This document shows positions 1-7,442 of a DNA stretch of 34,014 bases, piece by piece (within the stretch, counting starts at the first letter, position 1; the number at the start of each line of letters is the position of its first letter). The stretch comes from an uncultured Clostridium sp. Its GTDB lineage: Bacteria; Bacillota; Clostridia; TANB77; CAG-508. The position numbers and the translations under genes are program-made. Where the stretch lies: NCBI GenBank assembly GCA_946496115.1, contig CAMMFK010000004.1, positions 1 through 34,014 on the forward strand, given 5' to 3'. The notes beneath the pieces are model-generated. The model saw nothing but the letters and a program-made list of their open reading frames with translations. It was not told where the DNA came from and ran no database searches.

Positions 1-1215
1 CAATTAAATAATAATCCTCAATTTGTTGATAATAATCAATTTGGCAATAATAGTTCTCAAAACGTGTATGGAAATAATAATGATGAAGAATTCAAAAAAT
101 CATGGATGGGTAAACTTTATGACAAAGCAAATAATAGAAAGTTTAATATACCAGCATTCTTCTTTGGAGGATTTTATTACTTATATAGAAAACTATACTT
201 ATTTGGATTTATCTTCACTATATTGTCATGCTTAATAAGTATTTTAGGAATATATACCACTTTAATAAACATCGGTAATTCATCAAGTATTATATTACCT
301 TTACTACTAACAATAGTTTTACCTATAGTACTAGCAATAGTTTACGGTTTTGCATTTTATCCATTATATAAGGGAAATGTAAATAAAAAATTAGCTAAAT
401 ATAAAAACGAAGTTCAAAACCCTGCTCAATTAGTAGATACAGCAAAGCAAAAGGGTGGTACATCAATACCTTTTGTTTTACTAGGCATATTATTAAATGG
501 TGTTATATCTAGTATTGCATTAACAACTATTATGGCTTCTTTAATATCTAACTTTGTAGATGGATTTATGGACGGTTTATCTAGTCCAACAAATAATATA
601 AATACTAACAATTTAATAAACAATTCTACTGAAAATGATGTAATATATGATATTTATAATTTTTATGAAGACTACTATTTTGAATATGACGCATCTAAAT
701 GGCTAGTAGATGAAGATAATAAATTAACATATGATAATTATACATTTTCATATATACAATCAATTGAAGCATTAAGTAGTGTTGGATTTGATATTAGTCA
801 AAATGATGGAAGATCAAGTTTCTTTACTTATCTTTATAATCTATTTTCTTCACAAATAGATGCACAAACTACAACATTAGAACTTGGAAGTAGTTTATTT
901 GTATATGAAAATGGAATTTACTATTCATATTTTGATTTAGTATACACAACTTCAATAGAAAGATGCTATTTTGTACTAATTCCTGAAAGTGATATATTTA
1001 TAGAATTTATTTTATCCAATGCAGATACAGTAGTTGCTGATGATATTCATAATGAAGTAATATCTTATATTTGTTCAATAATAAATGAACCTACTACTCA
1101 AACATCTGGTAAAGATTCAAATTCAGTAAATAATGTTGGAATACAAACTTCTAATAATACAATAAATGATAACCTTAATGAAATAACAACTGTATCTAAT
1201 ACAACTGTCAGGTAA
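1..1215 (+). CDS. DUF2628-like membrane protein, 5' end outside window
   Basis: The reading frame is open from base 1, so the gene starts upstream of the window. The GTG at 64 is only an internal candidate start. The visible N-terminus is Asn/Gln-rich and low complexity. It is followed by a segment containing FNIPAFFFGGFYYLYRK, which resembles DUF2628-type small membrane proteins. Three hydrophobic segments follow (about residues 50-75, 80-105 and 135-165 counted from base 64). The C-terminal 200 residues are polar, with many Asn, Asp and Tyr, and are probably outside the membrane. The last 40 residues are again Asn/Thr/Ser-rich. Function is unknown. A strong terminator follows the stop. Membrane location is well supported; the family name is tentative. 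Confidence 0.7.
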   Translation, partial: QLNNNPQFVDNNQFGNNSSQNVYGNNNDEEFKKSWMGKLYDKANNRKFNIPAFFFGGFYYLYRKLYLFGFIFTILSCLISILGIYTTLINIGNSSSIILPLLLTIVLPIVLAIVYGFAFYPLYKGNVNKKLAKYKNEVQNPAQLVDTAKQKGGTSIPFVLLGILLNGVISSIALTTIMASLISNFVDGFMDGLSSPTNNINTNNLINNSTENDVIYDIYNFYEDYYFEYDASKWLVDEDNKLTYDNYTFSYIQSIEALSSVGFDISQNDGRSSFFTYLYNLFSSQIDAQTTTLELGSSLFVYENGIYYSYFDLVYTTSIERCYFVLIPESDIFIEFILSNADTVVADDIHNEVISYICSIINEPTTQTSGKDSNSVNNVGIQTSNNTINDNLNEITTVSNTTVR

Positions 1216-1275
1216 TAATTCAAATTTGTTTAATATTGTACAATAAATTCTTTAATTATAGTACTATCTTACTAT

Positions 1276-1312
1276 AAAATACAGTATCATATATTGATAC
1301 TGTATTTTTTAT
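1276..1312 (+). terminator. Intrinsic terminator of the DUF2628-like gene
   Basis: A perfect 14-bp stem (AAAATACAGTATCA at 1276-1289 pairs with 1295-1308) has a 5-base loop and runs into a T-tract. It lies 60 bases after the stop and separates this gene from asnS. Confidence 0.85.
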
Positions 1313-1349
1313 ATAAAGCTACTTTTTTTGTTTAATTTTCTTCTCACTA

Positions 1350-1378
1350 TTGTTTTATTATGTATATTAGTGTATAAT
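1350..1378 (+). promoter_or_regulatory. Predicted sigma-A promoter of asnS
   Basis: TTGTTT (1350-1355) and TATAAT (1373-1378) are separated by 17 bases. The predicted start near 1385 gives an untranslated leader of about 100 bases before asnS. The leader has no T-box consensus. Confidence 0.6.
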
Positions 1379-1449
1379 TAGTCCATAATTTAGGTATAAA
1401 ATGTTACTTTTATTTATTTCATTAGTATTCATTTTATAAAAATTATAGA

Positions 1450-1466
1450 GCATAAAACTTTTATGC
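1450..1466 (+). promoter_or_regulatory. Hairpin next to the asnS ribosome-binding site
   Basis: GCATAAA (1450-1456) pairs perfectly with TTTATGC (1460-1466) around a 3-base loop. It ends two bases before the ribosome site AGAAGGGAG (1468-1476), which itself is 8 bases from the asnS ATG. It could modulate ribosome access or protect the mRNA 5' region. The structure is visible; the role is inference. Confidence 0.4.
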
Positions 1467-1484
1467 CAGAAGGGAGATTTTATT

Positions 1485-2873
1485 ATGAAAAATACTACTG
1501 TAAAAAATTTATATAGAAAGACCGGTGATTATATTAATAATAATGTACAAGTTTCTGGCTGGGTTAGAACAGTTCGTACATCTAAAAATTTTGGCTTTAT
1601 AGAATTAAATGACGGCTCATTTTTCAAAAATGTTCAAATAGTTTTTGATACTAATTTAGACAATTTTGACAAAGTAAACAAATTAACAATTAGCTCATGC
1701 ATTATTGTAAATGGTAAAATAGTTAAAACTGAAAATGCTAAACAACCATTTGAAATTCATGCAGATAAAATAGAAATATTTAACTTAGCAGATACATCTT
1801 ACCCTATTCAAAAGAAAAATACTTCTTTTGAGTTTTTAAGAACACAAGCACATTTACGTCCTAGAACAAATACTTTTAGTGCAGTATTCAGAATAAGAAG
1901 TGTTGCTGCATTTGCTATACACGAATATTTCCAAAAGAATGGATATGTATATGTAAACACACCTATTATTACCTGTGCAGACTGCGAAGGTTCTGCTGAA
2001 ATGTTTAAATTAACAACCTTAGATTTAAGCAAACCTCTGCCTCAAAAAGATGGAAAAACTGATTTTTCAGATGATTTATTTGGAAAAGAATCATATATAA
2101 CTGGTTCTGGGCAATTACATGGCGAAACATTTGCTCAAGCTTTTGGCAAAATATACACCTTTGGTCCTACCCTACGTTCTGAAAATTCTAACACCAAAAC
2201 ACACGCAAATGAATTTTGGATGATTGAGCCTGAAATTTCATTTTGTGATTTAGATGGTCTTATGAATATTGAAGAAGACTTCTTGAAATATATTGTAAAA
2301 GCTGTACTTGAAAGATGTCCAGAAGAAATGGAATTTTGTGATAAATTTATCTCTAAGGGATTGATTGAAAAATTAAACAAATTATTAGATTCAGAATTTG
2401 TAAGATTAGACCATAAGGATGCCATAGATTTACTAAAAAAGGCTGATAGAAAATGGGAATTTGAACCTGAATATGGTGGAGATTTAGCAAAAGAACATGA
2501 AAAATATATTACAGAATATTTTAATGGTCCAGTATTTGTAAAAAACTGGCCTAAAGATATAAAATCTTACTATATGAAACTAAACCCTGATGGAAAAACT
2601 GTTGCAGCAGTTGACCTAGAAGTACCTGTTGCAGGCGAAATTATGGGCGGCTCTCAAAGAGAGGAAGATTATGACAAACTATTTAATAGAATGAAAGAAA
2701 TGGGAATTGCAACAGACCCACTATATTGGTACTTAGATTTACGTAAATACGGTACAGATATACATTCTGGATTTGGTTTAGGGTTTGAAAGATTACTTAT
2801 GTACATTACTGGTATGGAAAATATCCGTGATGTTATACCTTATCCTAGAACACCAAACAATTGTGAATTCTAA
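1485..2873 (+). CDS. asnS: Asparagine--tRNA ligase
   Basis: Class IIb aminoacyl-tRNA synthetase that charges tRNA-Asn with asparagine in the cytoplasm. The N-terminal OB-fold anticodon-binding domain covers about residues 1-110 (VSGWVRTVRTSKNFGFIELN). The class II catalytic core follows, with motif 1 around FLRTQAHLRPRTN, motif 2 around GPTLRSENSNT and a motif 3 region near the C-terminus (GFGLGFERLLMYITG). At 462 residues the length is normal for bacterial AsnRS, and the PEISFCDLDGLM segment fits AsnRS. The ATG is set by an excellent ribosome site 8 bases upstream. The gene is a single transcription unit with its own promoter. Having AsnRS suggests direct charging of tRNA-Asn. Confidence 0.96.
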   Translation: MKNTTVKNLYRKTGDYINNNVQVSGWVRTVRTSKNFGFIELNDGSFFKNVQIVFDTNLDNFDKVNKLTISSCIIVNGKIVKTENAKQPFEIHADKIEIFNLADTSYPIQKKNTSFEFLRTQAHLRPRTNTFSAVFRIRSVAAFAIHEYFQKNGYVYVNTPIITCADCEGSAEMFKLTTLDLSKPLPQKDGKTDFSDDLFGKESYITGSGQLHGETFAQAFGKIYTFGPTLRSENSNTKTHANEFWMIEPEISFCDLDGLMNIEEDFLKYIVKAVLERCPEEMEFCDKFISKGLIEKLNKLLDSEFVRLDHKDAIDLLKKADRKWEFEPEYGGDLAKEHEKYITEYFNGPVFVKNWPKDIKSYYMKLNPDGKTVAAVDLEVPVAGEIMGGSQREEDYDKLFNRMKEMGIATDPLYWYLDLRKYGTDIHSGFGLGFERLLMYITGMENIRDVIPYPRTPNNCEF

Positions 2874-2884
2874 AAATTTACTTT

Positions 2885-2906
2885 GGGGACGGACCAAAAG
2901 TAAAAT
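2885..2906 (+). repeat. Left inverted end of the cargo unit
   Basis: It starts GGGGACGGACCAAAAGTAAA and lies 11 bases after the asnS stop. It matches the reverse complement of 4202-4224 except for one missing A in the A-run. Confidence 0.85.
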
Positions 2907-2923
2907 CTTATTATTTTTTCAAA

Positions 2924-2963
2924 AACCACAAAAGCTCAGGCAATCGCCTGAGCTCTTGTGGTT
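2924..2963 (-). terminator. Terminator of the coiled-coil cargo gene
   Basis: A very stable hairpin, with an 18-bp stem containing one mismatch and an AATC loop at 2942-2945, is built around GCTCAGG/CCTGAGC. It lies just past the minus-strand stop and is followed on that strand by TTTTTG. It is far more GC-rich than other terminators here. Confidence 0.85.
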
Positions 2964-2974
2964 AATGAAGGTTA

Positions 2975-4075
2975 TTAATCATCGAACATTTTACTATACT
3001 CTTTAGCAAAGAGTTCTCGTCCCTCTTCATATTTACGTGAAGCTTCATCCTCTTCTTTTTCTGCTTCTTGTAATTTGGCATTAATAGATGAAACAGCAAG
3101 TTGTGCATCTTCTAAGTCCTTTTTTGCTTTTTTTATCTGTTCTTCTGCTTTTCGAAGTTCTAGTTGTGCATCTGCCATTTTTTCTGTGAGCCACATCACA
3201 TTTAAAGAAGCTCTCTCCTTTTGGTTCAAAAGATTTCTTAAACTTTTCAGCAAATCTTCAATTTCTACATGAGGAGCAATTTTAGGAGTGGACTCTTGTA
3301 AATTGGGAGTACTCTCAATTTCTTTTGTAGAAGTTTGTTCCGGAATGCTTATGGTTTGATCACATTCCTTTTTAGTAGTTAAACTATCAACTTTTTCCTG
3401 TTCCGTTCTTACGAGCATCGCAACCTTGTTGGGATTTTCCCTACTCATTTTTTCAAGAGAAATATAGAAGCGTGCATATGTGATTACAAAGTCCTTCACT
3501 CTGCTATTCCCATAGTCTTTGATGTCATAATACTCCATCAAAAATGTAACAAACTCTCTATTTTCGAATACTTCAACTGCCTTTCCGAAGAAGTTTCGAA
3601 TAGCATAACTTCTTTCTCCTTCCTTCAAATCAGTTACTCTCCATGAATCCATAAAAGTCAGATTTTTCATGACTTTGAGAGTAAATTCTTGTGCTGAGCC
3701 TACTTCCAAAATGTATTTGGCAATATTATAGGCTAACACGCCAAAGATTGCCCTATTTCCAACTAAGTAAAAGAGCCTTTTTGCCCCTCCAGTTCCAATT
3801 TTCTCGACCATTGAATAACAAGAAAACCCGTCATTCAATTTTTCACGTACGCGAGCCAATTCTTCAACAAACTGTAGCCAGCTCTCCTCTGTAAATTCTC
3901 GAAATTGCTGGGCATACAACGAAAATTGAGTAAGCAAAAACATAATTCTAACATATGCTGACCTAGCGTTCATATTGTCAAGAATTGTTTTTTGCCTGAT
4001 CAGTTCCTGTACCTGTTCTGGAGTATACTCCTTAATTAGGTCATTCCGGAACCCCATTTCATTCTTTTTTGCCAT
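2975..4075 (-). CDS. Unrecognised coiled-coil protein, probable transferred cargo
   Basis: I do not recognise this 366-residue protein. Residues 1-230 look mostly alpha-helical and soluble, with no signal peptide or membrane segment and many aromatic residues (for example FSLYAQQFREF). Residues 230-270 form a Thr/Ser/Pro/Gln-rich linker. Residues 272-355 form a heptad-like, Lys/Glu-rich coiled coil with repeated AEEQIKKAKKDLEDAQ-type patterns. The C-terminus is KMFDD. The ATG is set by GGAGG 9 bases upstream. The gene stands alone between inverted repeats and has its own promoter and terminator. Its GC content and codon choice differ from its neighbours, which suggests horizontal gain. A self-standing cargo gene could be a defence, toxin or element-maintenance factor, but nothing in the sequence proves any of these. 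Confidence 0.85.
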   Translation of the reverse strand: MAKKNEMGFRNDLIKEYTPEQVQELIRQKTILDNMNARSAYVRIMFLLTQFSLYAQQFREFTEESWLQFVEELARVREKLNDGFSCYSMVEKIGTGGAKRLFYLVGNRAIFGVLAYNIAKYILEVGSAQEFTLKVMKNLTFMDSWRVTDLKEGERSYAIRNFFGKAVEVFENREFVTFLMEYYDIKDYGNSRVKDFVITYARFYISLEKMSRENPNKVAMLVRTEQEKVDSLTTKKECDQTISIPEQTSTKEIESTPNLQESTPKIAPHVEIEDLLKSLRNLLNQKERASLNVMWLTEKMADAQLELRKAEEQIKKAKKDLEDAQLAVSSINAKLQEAEKEEDEASRKYEEGRELFAKEYSKMFDD

Positions 4076-4118
4076 ATAATAAAACCTCCACTATTAATTT
4101 TTCAAAGTTCATATGCGT

Positions 4119-4155
4119 AAAAAACGCCGTACATATATATTATACAGCGTTTTTT
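4119..4155 (-). terminator. Possible fucO terminator hairpin
   Basis: AAAAAACGC (4119-4127) pairs with GCGTTTTTT (4147-4155) across a 19-base loop, about 80 bases past the fucO stop. It could end fucO transcripts. However, it overlaps the -10 region of the cargo-gene promoter, so it may instead be chance or part of the element. Confidence 0.3.
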
Positions 4156-4167
4156 GAATTATGTCAA
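4139..4167 (-). promoter_or_regulatory. Consensus promoter of the cargo gene
   Basis: On the minus strand TTGACA (4167-4162) and TATAAT (4144-4139) are separated by exactly 17 bases. Both boxes match the consensus 6/6. The start is predicted near 4132, about 57 bases before the ATG. This is among the strongest promoters in the window and lies inside the inverted repeats, so the unit carries its own expression signals. Confidence 0.8.
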
Positions 4168-4171
4168 TTTT

Positions 4172-4196
4172 GTCAAAAAGGAGCGTCCCCATTGAC
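4172..4196. repeat. 25-bp repeat, copy 1 (second copy at 26548)
   Basis: The quasi-palindrome starts GTCAAAAAGGAGCGTCCCC and ends ATTGAC. It lies just inside the right end of the cargo unit. It matches 26548-26572 at 22 of 25 positions, over 22 kb away, so it is a dispersed repeat rather than chance. Confidence 0.7.
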
Positions 4197-4201
4197 ACAA
4201 A

Positions 4202-4224
4202 ATTTTACTTTTTGGTCCGTCCCC
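4202..4224 (-). repeat. Right inverted end of the cargo unit
   Basis: Read on the minus strand it begins GGGGACGGACCAAAAAGTAA. It is the inverted partner of 2885-2906, differing only by one extra A. It lies 10 bases before the fucO stop codon. Confidence 0.85.
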
Positions 4225-4234
4225 ATCGTAAAAT

Positions 4235-5392
4235 TTACCAAGCTTTATTGTAAAGCATTATAAAGTCTTCTTTAGTTACATCTCTTGGATTGCCTGGTTT
4301 ACATGGGTCAACCATTGCTTTATCTGCAAGCATTTCGAAATCTTCTTTCTTAGCGCCTACATCTTTTACTGTTTGTGTAATTCCAACATCATTTGATAAG
4401 TTTCTAATGCACTCACAAAATGTTTTTATAACTTCTTCTTTTGTAAATTCTGTTGCATCTATATGCATAGCTTCTGTTAATATTTTTCTAAATTCTTCAT
4501 AGCTTACTTCACCATTGAATTCCATAACTGTTGGAAGTAATATAGCATTTGCTAGTCCATGTGGTGTATCATAAACAGCTCCTAATTGGTGAGCCATTGA
4601 GTGAACTATTCCTAGTCCAACATTTGAGAATGCCATACCTGCTATATATTGTCCTAAGCCAACTTTATTTATTGCATCTTGGTCTTTTTCATTTACTGCT
4701 TTTGCTAAGTTATCATATATTAATTGTATAGCTTTCATTGAAAACATTTGAGACATTATATTTCTTGATTTTGTTATATATCCTTCAATTGCATGTGTTA
4801 GGGCATCCATTCCTGTTGATGAAGCAACTGATTTTGGCATTGATGCCATAAGTTCAGTATCAACTATTGCTATAATTGGAATGTCGTGTTCATCTACACA
4901 AACCATTTTTATTTCTTTTTCTGGGTCTGTTATAACATAATTTATTGTAACTTCTGCTGCTGTTCCAGCTGTTGTTGGAAGTGCTATAATTGGTAATCCT
5001 TTATTTTTTGTATTTGAAGCACCATTTAATGATACAACATCTGCTCTATCTGGATTTGCAATTATTATACTTATTCCCTTTGCTGTATCTATGCTTGAAC
5101 CTCCACCTACTGCAACTATTAAGTCGCATTTTTCACTTTTACACATTTCTACACCATCTAATACATTTTTAATTGGTGGATTTGGTTTTACATCGTGAAA
5201 TAATACATAATTTATCTTATTTGCTTCTAATAAATCTGTTATTTTTGTACTAACACCTGCTTTATATAAAGATTCATCAGTTACTACTAATACTTTTTTA
5301 AATCCTCTTTTTTTAATTTCTTCTGGAAGGACTTTTCTAGCTCCTTCTCCAAAATATGAAGTTTCATTTAAAACAAACTTTTCAATTTCCAT
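4235..5392 (-). CDS. fucO: Iron-containing alcohol dehydrogenase, lactaldehyde reductase type
   Basis: Group III iron-dependent alcohol dehydrogenase of 385 residues that reduces aldehydes with NAD(P)H. Its closest remembered relative is E. coli FucO (L-lactaldehyde to 1,2-propanediol), which shares the start (LNETSYFGEGA), the block TTAGTAAEVTINYVITD and the overall length. GGGSSIDT (residues 96-103) is the nucleotide-binding loop. Metal ligands are predicted at Asp196, His200, His264 and His278. AAGGAG precedes the ATG. No fucose or rhamnose genes are nearby, so the substrate could equally be another short aldehyde. It follows the FIST gene on the same strand beyond a terminator-like hairpin, so some transcripts may read through. 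Confidence 0.92.
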   Translation of the reverse strand: MEIEKFVLNETSYFGEGARKVLPEEIKKRGFKKVLVVTDESLYKAGVSTKITDLLEANKINYVLFHDVKPNPPIKNVLDGVEMCKSEKCDLIVAVGGGSSIDTAKGISIIIANPDRADVVSLNGASNTKNKGLPIIALPTTAGTAAEVTINYVITDPEKEIKMVCVDEHDIPIIAIVDTELMASMPKSVASSTGMDALTHAIEGYITKSRNIMSQMFSMKAIQLIYDNLAKAVNEKDQDAINKVGLGQYIAGMAFSNVGLGIVHSMAHQLGAVYDTPHGLANAILLPTVMEFNGEVSYEEFRKILTEAMHIDATEFTKEEVIKTFCECIRNLSNDVGITQTVKDVGAKKEDFEMLADKAMVDPCKPGNPRDVTKEDFIMLYNKAW

Positions 5393-5421
5393 ACTCTTTC
5401 TCCTTTTTTAATTTATTTTTT

Positions 5422-5464
5422 AAAAACTAATATATGTGTGGAAGAATGTATATTAGTTTTTATA
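5422..5464 (-). terminator. Terminator after the FIST gene
   Basis: A perfect 13-bp stem (AAAAACTAATATA at 5422-5434 pairs with 5449-5461) has a 14-base loop and a T-run on the minus strand. It lies 26 bases past the FIST stop and just upstream of fucO. Confidence 0.75.
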
Positions 5465-5487
5465 TAGCAATTAATAAACTGTAACAT

Positions 5488-6651
5488 TTATTTACAAAAA
5501 GCTGTTTCTGAAAGCATTAAACCTCCCATATTGTTAGCTTCATGCTCTGCTCTACCATATTCACCAAAAGTAAATGGCATAATAAATGGTACATCTCCGG
5601 CTTCTTCTTTAACAAGTTTTGCGACCTCATCTATTCTGTCACCTATCGCTATTTTTCTTCCTCCACAGTGAACTAATAAATAGCCTGCTGGTTCTGAACT
5701 TAATTTTGATTTTAAATTTCTTAATACTAGTCTTGGTGCATTTACTAGTTCGTCTAAACTAGCTTGCATTTGAATTACGGCAGTATTGACAGCTAAGTCA
5801 TTTCCAACATTTATGCTATAATCACTATTTCCAGCCATTGGATGTCTAATTAAAGTAACATTTCCTGTAGGCGTTTTTACTCCAAGTGGCTTCAATATTG
5901 AAGCTGTAAGAATTTTATCGCCCATTAAATTTCTAGTTTTAAAGCCTGTCCATTCCGCATATTGTTTCATAGCTGCTACGTTATTTATTTCTTTTAAAGT
6001 TCTTTTTCCTTCTATTTCTGTAATTATTCCTGAATTAACTGTTTCATGATATTTTCCAGTATACTCGTTTACTAATTTCTTATTTGTATAGAAAAATGCT
6101 ACTGCTACGCCTTCTGAAAATACTTTATCTCCAGTAAATATTTTCCATTTACCAGATAAGTCATCATCTGCACAGCTTCCGCCAAACATTGGTACATCAC
6201 CAATTACATCTTGTATACCTTTTGCATATTCTTCTTCTTCTCCTGGATTTGCAATCATAAAGAAATAAGCTGGTGAAAATGTTGTTCCTACATTGTTCAT
6301 AGCTTTCATTGCTACTTTTCTACCTGTTTCTCTTGCTGTTAACATCTTAGGCAAGCCTGCTACACCAACTGCTGTATCTGGGTCACCTATTGCCATAATT
6401 CCTACGAAACCATTTTCAGATGTTATAAATCCATCTGGAACTAAAATTCCTCCGTTTGATGTACATCCTATTATAGGTGCTGTTCCTAATTCTTCTTTTG
6501 CACCTTCCACTAGTTTTTGTGCATCATACTTTACTGAACTAAATATAAAAGCGATTTTTGTTTGAATTAAATCAAGTACTGCTTTTTTAGCACTATTTTT
6601 GCCTGCTAAAAAAGCATTTTCATCAGTACTCCATGCTACATTTGCTTTCAT
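5488..6651 (-). CDS. FIST-domain sensory protein
   Basis: The 387-residue protein has the layout of FIST_N (about residues 25-215) followed by FIST_C (about 220-370). Typical blocks are PIIGCTSNGGI near residue 60, GGSCADDD near 158 and LLVHCGGRKIAIGDR near 325. FIST proteins are thought to sense small ligands such as amino acids, and usually feed two-component or cyclic-di-GMP signalling. This one is standalone, with no transmitter domain, membrane segment or signal peptide. AGGAGG lies 8 bases before the ATG. The neighbouring fucO gene might share its condition of expression. The family call is firm; ligand and output are unknown. Confidence 0.85.
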   Translation of the reverse strand: MKANVAWSTDENAFLAGKNSAKKAVLDLIQTKIAFIFSSVKYDAQKLVEGAKEELGTAPIIGCTSNGGILVPDGFITSENGFVGIMAIGDPDTAVGVAGLPKMLTARETGRKVAMKAMNNVGTTFSPAYFFMIANPGEEEEYAKGIQDVIGDVPMFGGSCADDDLSGKWKIFTGDKVFSEGVAVAFFYTNKKLVNEYTGKYHETVNSGIITEIEGKRTLKEINNVAAMKQYAEWTGFKTRNLMGDKILTASILKPLGVKTPTGNVTLIRHPMAGNSDYSINVGNDLAVNTAVIQMQASLDELVNAPRLVLRNLKSKLSSEPAGYLLVHCGGRKIAIGDRIDEVAKLVKEEAGDVPFIMPFTFGEYGRAEHEANNMGGLMLSETAFCK

Positions 6652-6694
6652 TTGTTTACCTCCTAAAAAATAATATTGTTTTTATAGTCTATTA

Positions 6695-6910
6695 TCAATA
6701 TAAAATATCTTCCCACCCATTTGTCATTTCATTAATTCTTGTTTGGGTTTCTGATTTTTGATTAACATATACATTTTGTGCTCTTCTCATAACATCTACA
6801 GTAGCATTATCTTTTAAAGACAAATCTACTAATACCGTAGTTAAAATAGCTAAAATAACTACGGCAATTACTAAAGATGCTAGAGTTATACCATTTTCAT
6901 TCGTTTTCAT
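6695..6910 (-). CDS. Short type IV pilin-like peptide
   Basis: The 71-residue product has a prepilin-like N-terminus: a short charged leader (MKTNENG), then ITLASLVIAVVILAILTTV as one hydrophobic helix. The site G-I-T-L lacks the conserved Glu at +5 of true type IV pilins. About 40 polar residues follow, too few for a normal pilin head. Many Clostridia encode such GITLxxLV-type membrane-anchored proteins. A weak ribosome site (AAAGG) precedes the ATG. It may be a minor pseudopilin or a simple single-span peptide. No secretion or assembly genes are nearby. Confidence 0.6.
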   Translation of the reverse strand: MKTNENGITLASLVIAVVILAILTTVLVDLSLKDNATVDVMRRAQNVYVNQKSETQTRINEMTNGWEDILY

Positions 6911-6993
6911 TTCATCAACCTTTCTACTAATACAGTTTTATATTATTTTTTGATAATACTATAATATTTGTCATTTCATAAATTGATTCTGTT

Positions 6994-7338
6994 TTATAAT
7001 ACATCTCTTATACTGTTTCCTATAATTTTATTTACATCAACCATTAACTGATTAAAAGCAATTTCATAATCAAAGTATTTTTTTATATCTTTATTCTCTA
7101 TAAGTACTTTATACATTTTTGCTAGTTTTTCTTTTTTTGCTTCTTCATCTACTGGTTTATCTTGCATTTTTTGAACTTCCATAAGTTGAACTTCTTTTTT
7201 TAATTCTTCAAAATCAATAATTAATTGTCTTTTATTTGCGTCTGCAAAAAGTCTTTCCTTTGCCTCTTTTAAATCTTTATATTGTTTTGAATTTTTTAAT
7301 TCTTCTGCTAGCCTATTTGCTGTATCATAAACTTCCAT
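6994..7338 (-). CDS. YlbF/YmcA family protein
   Basis: A 114-residue all-helical protein of the YlbF/YmcA (Com_YlbF) family. In Bacillus, YlbF, YmcA and YaaT form the Y-complex, which steers RNase Y mRNA processing and affects competence, biofilm and sporulation. Family features are the N-terminal helix (VYDTANRLAEELKNSKQYKDL), a central LIIDFEELKKEVQ helix and a C-terminal NQLMVDVNKIIGNSI helix. It lies between the GT4 gene and a pilin-like peptide. The start is preceded by AAGG inside the end of a small upstream frame. Which of the paralogous roles it plays cannot be told from sequence alone. Confidence 0.82.
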   Translation of the reverse strand: MEVYDTANRLAEELKNSKQYKDLKEAKERLFADANKRQLIIDFEELKKEVQLMEVQKMQDKPVDEEAKKEKLAKMYKVLIENKDIKKYFDYEIAFNQLMVDVNKIIGNSIRDVL

Positions 7339-7340
7339 TT

Positions 7341-7442
7341 TTATTTTGCCTTTCTTTCTTTCAAATTATTCACAATTTCACTTAAAGTATCCAAGCTTTC
7401 TTTATGAATATTTTGCGAATTTATTAAATTATGCATATGCAT
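7341..7442 (-). CDS. Possible 33-residue peptide between GT4 and ylbF
   Basis: An open frame starts at ATG 7442, inside the last codons of the GT4 gene, and stops two bases before the ylbF ATG. The C-terminal part reads LDTLSEIVNNLKERKAK, an amphipathic helix-like pattern. It would bridge the otherwise empty 90-base gap and could couple ylbF translation. No convincing ribosome site precedes it, so it may be chance or a relic. Confidence 0.3.
   Translation of the reverse strand: MHMHNLINSQNIHKESLDTLSEIVNNLKERKAK

Larger units (their letters stand above)
2885..4224. mobile_element. Inverted-repeat-bounded cargo unit with one gene
   Basis: A 1.34-kb segment is framed by near-identical inverted ends that begin GGGGACGGACC. 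Between them lies a complete minus-strand cassette: consensus promoter, ribosome site, 366-codon gene and strong terminator. Sampled windows inside the gene are about 37-38% GC, against roughly 23-30% in sampled neighbouring genes. This fits acquisition as a unit. No transposase is encoded inside. The ends resemble the GGGACGG-type repeats scattered in Clostridia, which I associate with mobilisation in trans, possibly by REP-type Y1 transposases. That last link is inference. No clear target-site duplication could be identified. Confidence 0.55.

Noticed and set aside
1311-1484. T-box riboswitch before asnS
   Set aside because: The leader lacks the conserved T-box sequence and an antiterminator/terminator pair.
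5488-6651. fucO-FIST as a microcompartment or fucose pathway
   Set aside because: No shell proteins, aldolase, isomerase or kinase genes are nearby; the pair is just adjacent.
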